A stretch of 64,000 nucleotides of DNA, taken from contig NZ_SDHZ01000002.1 of NCBI RefSeq assembly GCF_004118675.1, positions 1,550,001 to 1,614,000 of the forward strand. Direction: 5' to 3'. Positions 17,337 to 24,865 of this stretch are shown one piece after another. The stretch comes from Filimonas effusa (GTDB lineage: Bacteria > Bacteroidota > Bacteroidia > Chitinophagales > Chitinophagaceae). The translations under genes and the position numbers were made by a program. Below the pieces are notes generated by a model that saw only the letters and a list, made by a program, of their open reading frames with translations, was not told the origin of the DNA and made no database searches. Position 1 is the first letter of the stretch; every line of letters starts with the position of its first letter.

Positions 17337-17762
17337 ATGAAAACATCGATCCGTACCAAAACTGCTGCTGCATTGTTATGCACTGTACTTTCCATTTCTG
17401 CCATTGCACAAAGTTCTCCTGTTGACGAAGGTCATATGCATGGTGCTACGGGAATGAGCTTCTGGTTTGGCGTTATGGAGTTACCGTTTCTATTCATCTG
17501 CGTTGTTTTTGCGTTTATGACGGCAAGCGCGCTCAAAGGGGGGAAATTCGGCAAAGGCATGAAGCTGATGGCCTGGGGGTTTGTGGTAATGGCTGTAGGT
17601 CATTTACATATGCAGGTTGATCATTTTTATCATTTCAATCTTTTCAATTTGTTATTCGGAGAAACAGGTGGTTCGCTGGCCTGGTTTCTGGCGCTGGTAG
17701 TAACGTGGTTATTGTCTGCTGCCGGGTTCTACTCCATGTATAAGGCTGGTAAAGGGCGATGA
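17337..17762 (+). CDS. Small His-rich membrane protein paired with a hybrid kinase
   Basis: 141 residues: a signal-like N-terminal segment ending SAIAQ, then about three membrane helices (about 44-64, 78-96, 112-132). Histidines cluster at the start of the mature part (EGHMHGATG) and between helices 2 and 3 (GHLHMQVDHFYHFN), a possible metal or heme site near the membrane. No family was recognised. Its stop overlaps the start of the histidine kinase gene by 4 bp (ATGA), which implies translational coupling and a shared task, for example sensing for or regulation by the kinase. Confidence 0.7.
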   Translation: MKTSIRTKTAAALLCTVLSISAIAQSSPVDEGHMHGATGMSFWFGVMELPFLFICVVFAFMTASALKGGKFGKGMKLMAWGFVVMAVGHLHMQVDHFYHFNLFNLLFGETGGSLAWFLALVVTWLLSAAGFYSMYKAGKGR

Positions 17763-20098
17763 GGTCGATCACTCGTTTTGTATCGCGGCTCTTAGGTATT
17801 GAGCGGAAAGCGGCGGCGGCGACGGCTCATGGTCTTGCGCAGGTGTTTGATTTTCTTGCGAAGGAGATATCTGTGCCCCGGCAGAATGAGCAACTGATAG
17901 CGGTTGCGCGGCGGGCGGGCGAGAAGCATGCGGCAGCTCTTTTACCAGACTATTTTCTACTGGAGCGATACCTTACGAATCTTGATCCGGAGCAGAAGTA
18001 TACCCAGCAAAGTTTGAGAGAAGTTTTACGGCAGCGTTTTGAATGGCTGACGAAGGATCCCTATTTCAGTGTGTTGTTTCTTCACGATCCGGGCAAGAAA
18101 CAGCAGCAGGCGGTTTATTTCATTCGTCGTTGTCTTGCGAAGGCAACGGATAATTTCGGGTTTTCGGGCGGTGGGTTGTTTGAGCAAATGGGCAAAGAGC
18201 TGGAGCTTCTTGAGCTGGAGATTGCATCGGAGGCAGTGTTGAAGAAAATGGAGGTACTTTCTATCCAGATCTATCATTATATCGTAGCCAATTTTGGTGA
18301 AGCCATTGGTGACAGGATCTTTAACCAGTCGTATGAAGAAACCGCCCGGATTTATAAGGAGCTGGAGGTATTTCATTCGCTGATATCGATACTTCCGCAG
18401 AAGCTGGTGGGTTTTGCCCAGTTAAATCAATTGACGCATGTTCAGGTAAGGCAGGCGCTGATCGAGAAAGTTTCGGAGATAAAAGACCTTAACAACCAGC
18501 TTTCGCAAAAGATGCTGGAGACCGAGATGGCGCGGAGCCAGGCGGGGCAAACGGGTGCGATGCTGGAGAACGTAGTTGCCAGTTCGCTCGACGCCATTAT
18601 ATCGATGAACGAAATGGGGATCATCACGGCCTGGAATATGGCTGCCGAGACTATTTTCGGATATACGCAGCGGGAGGCTATCGGGCAAAGCATGGCGGGG
18701 CTGATCATACCTATTCGTTACAGGGAGCAGCATGAGCGTGGGTTACGGCATTTCCTGGAAACCCACCGGAGCCATATTCTCAACCAGCGTTTGGAAATGG
18801 AGGCGCAGCGCAGCAATGGCGTTATTTTCCCGGTGGAGTTAACTATTACTGCTATCGAGCATAAGGGGAGATATTCTTTCAATGGTTTTTTGCGTGACAT
18901 ATCGGACCGGAAGCAGCGTGAGCATGAGCTGCAACAAACCAAAGAGCAGGCGGAGAAAGCTGCACAGGCGAAAACGGAATTCCTAAGCGTGATGAGTCAC
19001 GAGATAAGAACGCCGCTGAGTGCTATTATAGGTTTCACGCATCTGCTGCTGAGCAAGTCGCCGCGCCCTGATCAGAAACATTTTCTTGATCCTATTAAGA
19101 AAAGCGGGGAAGACCTGCTGGCTATTGTAAATAATATATTGGATATCAATAAGCTTGAGGCGGGCGCCCTGGAGTTGGAGAAGGAGAATTTCAACCTGAA
19201 GGAACTATTGCAGGATCTGTGTGAAACGTTTCTACCTGCTACAACTTCGGGGCATAAGCAGATAGCTCTTTTCCTGGAATACGATGTGCGTTTGCCGCTG
19301 GAAGTTAGCGGCGACCAGGCGCGGCTGTCGCAGCTGCTTCGTAACCTGGTGAGCAATGCGATCAAGTTTACCGAAAAGGGGTGGGTAAAACTTATTGTGA
19401 CGCTGGTGCGGGAAACTGCGCAATATGCGGAAATAGCTTTTGCCGTAAAAGATACCGGGATTGGTATTGCCGAGGATAAGCGGGAGCTGGTCTTCAATGT
19501 ATTTACCCAGGCGCAAAGCGATACGACGCGTAAATACGGCGGTACTGGTCTTGGCCTTTTCATTTCGCGGCGTATTGTGCAACTGATGGGTGGTGATATC
19601 AAACTTGAAACCATGCTCCACCAGGGTTCTACTTTTTCTTTTGTATTACAGATGCGTCATGCTACAGCATCGGGCTCGACGATGCCTGCTGATGAGCATT
19701 ATGATAAGGGGCAGGATTTTACGGGCCGGCATATTCTTATGGCGGAGGATAATTCCTTCAATGTAATGGTGGCACAGGAGTTTATTGAAAGCTGGGGTGG
19801 GGAGATCACTATTGCTGCGAACGGGCAGGAGGCTATAGAACTGTGTATGCATCATGAATATGATCTGATTTTGATGGATCTGCAGATGCCTGTGATGGAT
19901 GGATTTGCCAGTACACGTGAGATCAGGAAGTTTAATTTGCAGATACCGATCATAGCGCTTACGGCGTCTCCTATCGATGAAGTTGTTGGGCAGGTTTGGG
20001 GCAGCGGGATGAATGATTATGTTAGCAAGCCTTTTGTGCCGGAACAGCTTTACAATAAACTAAAGCAGTATCTTCCTGATCGTAGTCAGACTAAATAA
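17759..20098 (+). CDS. Hybrid sensor histidine kinase with PAS domain and receiver
   Basis: 779 residues without membrane helices. Order: an unknown N-terminal helical domain (about 1-250), a short coiled coil, a PAS domain (about 265-385), HisKA with the phosphoacceptor in FLSVMSHEIRTPLSA (H414), HATPase with NLVSNAIKFTEKG (N box), DTGIGIAEDK (G1) and GGTGLGLFISRR (G2), and a C-terminal receiver with ILMAEDNSFN and the phosphoacceptor in LILMDLQMPVMDG (D707), plus its conserved lysine in YVSKPF. There is no output domain, so the signal must pass to another protein by phosphotransfer. The cytoplasmic N-terminal domain may receive the input, perhaps from the His-rich membrane protein whose gene it overlaps. 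Confidence 0.92.
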   Translation: MRSITRFVSRLLGIERKAAAATAHGLAQVFDFLAKEISVPRQNEQLIAVARRAGEKHAAALLPDYFLLERYLTNLDPEQKYTQQSLREVLRQRFEWLTKDPYFSVLFLHDPGKKQQQAVYFIRRCLAKATDNFGFSGGGLFEQMGKELELLELEIASEAVLKKMEVLSIQIYHYIVANFGEAIGDRIFNQSYEETARIYKELEVFHSLISILPQKLVGFAQLNQLTHVQVRQALIEKVSEIKDLNNQLSQKMLETEMARSQAGQTGAMLENVVASSLDAIISMNEMGIITAWNMAAETIFGYTQREAIGQSMAGLIIPIRYREQHERGLRHFLETHRSHILNQRLEMEAQRSNGVIFPVELTITAIEHKGRYSFNGFLRDISDRKQREHELQQTKEQAEKAAQAKTEFLSVMSHEIRTPLSAIIGFTHLLLSKSPRPDQKHFLDPIKKSGEDLLAIVNNILDINKLEAGALELEKENFNLKELLQDLCETFLPATTSGHKQIALFLEYDVRLPLEVSGDQARLSQLLRNLVSNAIKFTEKGWVKLIVTLVRETAQYAEIAFAVKDTGIGIAEDKRELVFNVFTQAQSDTTRKYGGTGLGLFISRRIVQLMGGDIKLETMLHQGSTFSFVLQMRHATASGSTMPADEHYDKGQDFTGRHILMAEDNSFNVMVAQEFIESWGGEITIAANGQEAIELCMHHEYDLILMDLQMPVMDGFASTREIRKFNLQIPIIALTASPIDEVVGQVWGSGMNDYVSKPFVPEQLYNKLKQYLPDRSQTK

Positions 20099-20176
20099 TT
20101 ACAACTCACACAGGCGGTGGACTTTATGGCGACATATACTACAACCACGTTTAGCTGGTTCGTAAATTTTTTAAAG

Positions 20177-22129
20177 CTACCAAAACAGCTGTTCTCCATT
20201 TTGGCATTCAAATATTCTTTCTTCTTTTCCACCGCTATGATTTTTAAGATATAATAATGCTCCTTTCGGGACTTTGAAAGTCAGAGAATCTGTAGTAGCT
20301 TCTACTGCATCAACAGAGATCCACTCACCCTGCTTTGCATAAAAAAGTTCGTAATAATTACCGGGATAGATGAAGTTTACAAAATTGCGGGCAGTATAGA
20401 CAATCCTGGTAATTTTTTTACTGTCTCCCAGATCAAGGCCTGCCCAGCCACCGTCCGGGAGGTGATAGTCGAAGGAAGTAGAAGGATCGCCATCATACAC
20501 ATTTGTGTAATTATGAGTTTTCATGTTAGCACCAGTGGTAGGGGTACCTATCATTTCCCCGGTTAATGCCGTTGTGCTATCGGCATCTCCATAAAAAGCC
20601 ACTTCAGCAACATTACAATAACTGCCTTTAGGTCCTACATATCTGACATAGCGATAGGTTTTACCGGTATTTAGCCTGACTACATTCCAAAGCCTTACTG
20701 GTTTTTTTCTTATTACAAATAAGGTATCTCTCGTTGAGAAACCGGGATCATTACTTGCTTCAAAAACTCCTTTTACCATCCTATCGGGATAGATGTACGA
20801 TAGTCTGTATTTATGCGTAACTGTAATTTCCTCTTCTTCATTAAGGCCTGTAAAATACCTCAGGCTTCCTGTTTCTTTATCCAGTAAAAAGGGGTCGGAG
20901 ATCAACTGAAGATGTTCTCCTTCATACGTGGCCAATCGAAAAACGATGCCACCTTCCACATCGGGAAAACCGATCCTATTACCCGATGACAGGTTTAGTG
21001 CAACAGGAACCCAATTCAGCCAACTGGCGACACACAAATACAGCATCTTGTTGTTTTCCACTTTTTGATACAAGCTGTCGCAAGAGATACTGATATTGTG
21101 GTTCCATTTGCCTGTATAAACGCTGGTAACATCTTTAAACAAAGGTTCTTTAAAATATGGGAAAACAGATCCTTTGTATGCAAGCATTCTTTTCTGCATA
21201 TCACGGTTAAGGCTAAATGTTTCCCTATACACCTTTCCTTTACGGTTCCAGTAGGTGGAAGCTGCTTCGAGCTGATTGGAGGCATAGGTAACAGAGCAAA
21301 ATAAGTTTTCCCGATTTTTGTCAAGGACAAAATTCCAGTCATGGCCCAGGTTCATATCGCCACGCATGAACATCATGTCACGGCCACAAGGGATTCCCAG
21401 TGCCCGGCAAACGAATATAAACAGGTCGGAACTCTCGCGGCAATTACCGGAATGCCATTTTACAATATCTGGTCCAACGCTTGGCCCGTAAAAAGAAGTT
21501 GCGAATTGAAAAGGCCTTCTCTTCTTTAAAATATTCAGAACCACCCCGGCTACATACGCAGGGTCCCCGGCTTCGGGGCGATTTCTTATACTATCGAGCA
21601 TAGGATTGAACGTTTCATACACACTCTTACGCCAAAAGCTTAACTGTTCATTTCCTACGCGGTACGGCAGCACGTATTCAATAAAGTTGTCATAAGCAAC
21701 ATTCTTTCCCCAAGGCTGCTCCCGCCATGCTTTAAAAGCATATTCAATGTTTTCAATCAATAACGCTGTATCGATATCAACATCCGATATTTTTTTCAGC
21801 TGGTCGTAATTAAAGGGACCGCATACCTCTTTAACAGAATCGATAACCTTATCCTGTGGCATTCCTGTACTACGCAACTCGTATAACATTTTGAAATGCC
21901 GAACGCCATCTCCCTGGTAGCCGAAATGATAAGGAAGGTTTTGAATTAAGAATTTTGCCGCATCCAGCTTTTGTGGGTCATTTTGATATTTTTTCAAGAC
22001 AGCTTTCAAATGCTTGTTTTGGGACAAAATTTTATTATCCACACCAAACGACTGAGCATTCAGATAAAGCGATATTGTTGTGTAAAAAGCAACCAGTAAA
22101 GCCGGTTTTATAAATACCAGAGACTTCAT
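20177..22129 (-). CDS. Secreted transglutaminase-like protein with C-terminal F5/8C-type domain
   Basis: 650 residues with a signal peptide (about 1-25, ending LNAQS). A transglutaminase-like core around residues 230-270 shows SGNCRESSDLFIFVCRALG with the likely catalytic cysteine and GHDWNFVLD with the histidine-aspartate partners. The C-terminal 150 residues (VRYVGPKGSYCNVAEVAFYG, then DLGDSKKITRIVY) resemble a discoidin/F5-8C-type carbohydrate-binding domain. Together this suggests a surface protein that binds glycans and cuts or cross-links peptides. It stands alone, convergent to the hybrid kinase and separated from it by 78 bp. The neighbourhood is AT-richer than the rest of the window. 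Confidence 0.75.
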   Translation of the reverse strand: MKSLVFIKPALLVAFYTTISLYLNAQSFGVDNKILSQNKHLKAVLKKYQNDPQKLDAAKFLIQNLPYHFGYQGDGVRHFKMLYELRSTGMPQDKVIDSVKEVCGPFNYDQLKKISDVDIDTALLIENIEYAFKAWREQPWGKNVAYDNFIEYVLPYRVGNEQLSFWRKSVYETFNPMLDSIRNRPEAGDPAYVAGVVLNILKKRRPFQFATSFYGPSVGPDIVKWHSGNCRESSDLFIFVCRALGIPCGRDMMFMRGDMNLGHDWNFVLDKNRENLFCSVTYASNQLEAASTYWNRKGKVYRETFSLNRDMQKRMLAYKGSVFPYFKEPLFKDVTSVYTGKWNHNISISCDSLYQKVENNKMLYLCVASWLNWVPVALNLSSGNRIGFPDVEGGIVFRLATYEGEHLQLISDPFLLDKETGSLRYFTGLNEEEEITVTHKYRLSYIYPDRMVKGVFEASNDPGFSTRDTLFVIRKKPVRLWNVVRLNTGKTYRYVRYVGPKGSYCNVAEVAFYGDADSTTALTGEMIGTPTTGANMKTHNYTNVYDGDPSTSFDYHLPDGGWAGLDLGDSKKITRIVYTARNFVNFIYPGNYYELFYAKQGEWISVDAVEATTDSLTFKVPKGALLYLKNHSGGKEERIFECQNGEQLFW

Positions 22130-22399
22130 AAAATATTCTATTTATAATATTTGTATTTTCCGTTTAACCTTTATCCTATTATCGATACGAAAAAGATGTA
22201 CCTACATTACTAATGAACCTACCAGGTTTTTTTTATTTTAGAGAAGGAGGAAACAACCCGATATAAGCACCAGCTTTCATAGTGCTCATTTTATTTATTA
22301 AAAATAATTATCTCAACGGCACTATTATTACCGTAAATAATCGTCATACCGTTTTCTTTAACGAGAACTCTCTCCTGACTTTATACTATCTAACATAAG
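22130..22399. other. AT-rich intergenic region
   Basis: 270 bp between two minus-strand genes. It holds a T-run followed by TATTTTAGAG-like sequence (about 22226-22243) that resembles one at 24404-24425, but no convincing promoter, terminator or gene was seen. Confidence 0.4.
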
Positions 22400-24280
22400 T
22401 CACTTTACTTCCAGAATACCCTTAGCAGTATTTTTTATATATTGAACCCGGGATGATGGAATTTTTACTGGCATTTCCAATATAGCATTTGCTATGCGAC
22501 GTGCATTAACGCTATCATTCTTTGACTGGTATAGTTTTAAGAGCTCATACCTTAATCCAAATCTAGCAGGAAGAAAATTGCAAAGCCACTTTCTACAGGC
22601 AATGGCATCGTTGACTTGTCCATTTTCAAAACAGGCAACCGATAATGTTTCTATTGTTTGCAGGGATATAAAATATCTCCTGGCATCATCCAGAACTATA
22701 GCAGAGCCGGCAGTATGCCCTTCGTTAAGCAGTACATATCCGTAATCAGTTAAGAACTTGCCATCTTTACCTAAAGATTTTTCCAGGCTCCTATATGTAT
22801 TCATTCTTATTTCAGCGCTTCCGGCGCTTCCTCTTACCTGCATCCAATGGCAATATGAATAAAACAAGCTAATACTTTTAACAGATACACAAGAGAGTAA
22901 TAGTACACTAATGGTTAGTGAAAGTATTTTTAGTTTCAGATTAAAGACAGCTGCAATACGATTATTTATAAAAGAGAAAAAAGAGGATGTAGCTAATATT
23001 ACCGCGGTGAAAAAACAAAAGGAGAATAGCCATAATAAGTAATTCACATGTAAGGGATAAGAAGCAAGGCTACAGGAAAGGATACCAATTACTGTTAGTT
23101 TCAGTGCCCTCATAAGCCTGAAGTGCTTAGCGGACTTAAGACTAAAAAAGCCAATCATTAGTATAACAAACAATGCAAAGCCTATCAATCCTATTTCTTT
23201 CAACAACTGAAGCAGCTCATTAAAGATGATATAGCTTTCACCGGCATTTAAGAAGAAAGATGTTGGCGGTTGCGAATGGGAGGCAAAATATTCTGCCTGC
23301 CATTGGGGGTAGTACCAACTAAAACGGCCTAATCCAGTTCCGGTAAGAAGGAAGTCGTCCATATGTTCCCATGTGATCGCTATTTTCATCATACGCCCCA
23401 GTGCTGACGCTTTTTTCATGGCAAAGAGAGAGCAGGCTGATAATGATACTACCATTACCATAATTGATATTACAGCAAAGCGTCCCCCTTTAGTCATTGC
23501 GGCCATTTTTCTTCTAAGCCAGTGTCCATGCCTTAACAGGATACATGCCAGACTTATTGTGGCCAGAGAAAGATATGAAGTGCGGCTTTGTGTTTTGTAT
23601 ACCAGAAAAACTGTAGCAACGAACAGGGTGATATATATTCCCCATCGAAGTGATTTAAGTCCTCTTACTTTATTCCCAATGAATTTTACCTGTCCGGAAC
23701 CGGCTTCCAATATCAGGAAGTACATCAATGGCAACTGTACCACCAAGTACATTGCCATCACGCCCGAATTTTGAAAGCTTCCTTTTATATCCAAGCTACC
23801 ATCATTTGAAGAGCCATCGATGTCATTATACTGCATGTATCCCAGAAAAAGCTCATACACAAATACCATCGAAAGCAGTATCAATACCACATAAATAGCC
23901 TTCATTTCCCGAACAAACAACAAAAGGCCGGTAGCAAGTAAAACAGTAACAACAACAAAAAAGTGTTCATTTCCCCAATGATAATATTTGCTGCATAAAA
24001 TAAGTCCCGATATAATAGTCAGAAAAAGCGAAAACAAAATCTGCGGAATGCCATATGGGATGCCATGCTGCAAAAGAGAAAGCACTATAATAACAACTGC
24101 AACCGGCCAAACGAAAATGAGATAATATTGATCATTAATATCAATTTCATAGTTAAAAGAAAAAGGATAAATAAAGGCGAAGAAAGAAACGAGGCAAACA
24201 TTCAGCAGGATAAAAAGCAGGAGGATGAAATATTTTATAGCTGCTGAATATTTAAGATTAGCTATTTCCATAGTAGACAA
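22400..24280 (-). CDS. O-antigen ligase/polymerase-like membrane protein with C-terminal helical repeats
   Basis: 626-residue inner-membrane protein with about 11-12 membrane helices in residues 1-460 and a large periplasmic loop around LLTGTGLGRFSWYYPQWQ (near residue 315), the signature region of the Wzy_C O-antigen ligase superfamily. Residues 480-626 form a soluble TPR-like helical tail (LDDARRYFISLQTIETLS and following). Family members link or polymerise glycans, or glycosylate proteins. No glycan-synthesis genes surround it, so the substrate is open. It is a single gene in the AT-rich block. Confidence 0.75.
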   Translation of the reverse strand: MSTMEIANLKYSAAIKYFILLLFILLNVCLVSFFAFIYPFSFNYEIDINDQYYLIFVWPVAVVIIVLSLLQHGIPYGIPQILFSLFLTIISGLILCSKYYHWGNEHFFVVVTVLLATGLLLFVREMKAIYVVLILLSMVFVYELFLGYMQYNDIDGSSNDGSLDIKGSFQNSGVMAMYLVVQLPLMYFLILEAGSGQVKFIGNKVRGLKSLRWGIYITLFVATVFLVYKTQSRTSYLSLATISLACILLRHGHWLRRKMAAMTKGGRFAVISIMVMVVSLSACSLFAMKKASALGRMMKIAITWEHMDDFLLTGTGLGRFSWYYPQWQAEYFASHSQPPTSFFLNAGESYIIFNELLQLLKEIGLIGFALFVILMIGFFSLKSAKHFRLMRALKLTVIGILSCSLASYPLHVNYLLWLFSFCFFTAVILATSSFFSFINNRIAAVFNLKLKILSLTISVLLLSCVSVKSISLFYSYCHWMQVRGSAGSAEIRMNTYRSLEKSLGKDGKFLTDYGYVLLNEGHTAGSAIVLDDARRYFISLQTIETLSVACFENGQVNDAIACRKWLCNFLPARFGLRYELLKLYQSKNDSVNARRIANAILEMPVKIPSSRVQYIKNTAKGILEVK

Positions 24281-24596
24281 AGCCTTTAACCAAATAAATT
24301 TTTAATCAAAATTATATTGGTTCACGGCCCTAATACAGCCGGGAAGACAAACAAATACATTATAAGTAATTTGTGGTAACCGGCAGCAAAAACATTTTTC
24401 ATTAGTTTTTTTTTGTATTTTAGAGCAATCTTGAAATCGATTTCAAGAATTAAAAACTTAGCTTTTGCCATATGCTTTTGTCCAGTTGTCTATTGTGGAG
24501 ACATGGGAAGTTTTATGACAGTTAGTTAAGGAGACTTACCCATTACCTAAATACATTTTAAAGCAGAAACACTTACAACCCAAAAGACACCCTACT
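24281..24596. other. Intergenic region with a perfect palindrome
   Basis: 316 bp between the divergent O-antigen-ligase-like and small HTH genes. It contains the perfect 20-bp palindrome at 24429-24448 and a nearby T-run (24404-24413). No other gene was seen. Confidence 0.6.
24429..24448. promoter_or_regulatory. Perfect 20-bp palindrome, candidate operator
   Basis: TCTTGAAATCGATTTCAAGA is fully self-complementary. It lies about 150 bp upstream of both divergent starts (24280 and 24597). The lack of a loop makes it a better protein-binding site than a terminator. The adjacent small HTH protein is an obvious candidate ligand; this is inference. Confidence 0.5.
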
Positions 24597-24827
24597 ATGA
24601 CTACCAGAAGCATCAACAGACTAGACAAAATCCATTATCTTATTTCTCAACGGAACACAGGCTCTCCACAACAGCTTTCAAAAAAGCTTAGAATTTCTGA
24701 GCGATGTGCCAGGCAGTATATCACACTTTTAAAGGAGTTGGGAGCTCCCATCGTTTATTCCAGAAAACGCAATACCTATTTTTACAAAGAAGACGGCTAT
24801 TTTATATTCCAGTTTACTAAACTGTAG
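24597..24827 (+). CDS. Small stand-alone HTH protein
   Basis: 76 residues. Residues 5-60 form a winged HTH of the DeoR/HTH_11 type, as found at the start of WYL-domain regulators: INRLDKIHYLISQRNTGSP, then the recognition stretch LSKKLRISERCARQYITLLK, then a short wing around YSRKRNTYFYKEDG. No ligand-binding or dimerisation domain follows, so it is either a minimal DNA-binding protein or a remnant of a longer regulator. It sits between two minus-strand genes in the AT-rich block, close to the palindrome at 24429. Confidence 0.7.
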   Translation: MTTRSINRLDKIHYLISQRNTGSPQQLSKKLRISERCARQYITLLKELGAPIVYSRKRNTYFYKEDGYFIFQFTKL

Positions 24828-24865
24828 GGTTGGTATTTATCGTATGTTAGTTTACCGGAAGCTGT

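Noticed and set aside
22226-24425. T-run plus TATTTTAGAG seen at about 22226-22243 and 24404-24425 as a possible paired regulatory site
   Set aside because: Similarity is short and driven by a T-run in AT-rich DNA; spacing to genes differs.
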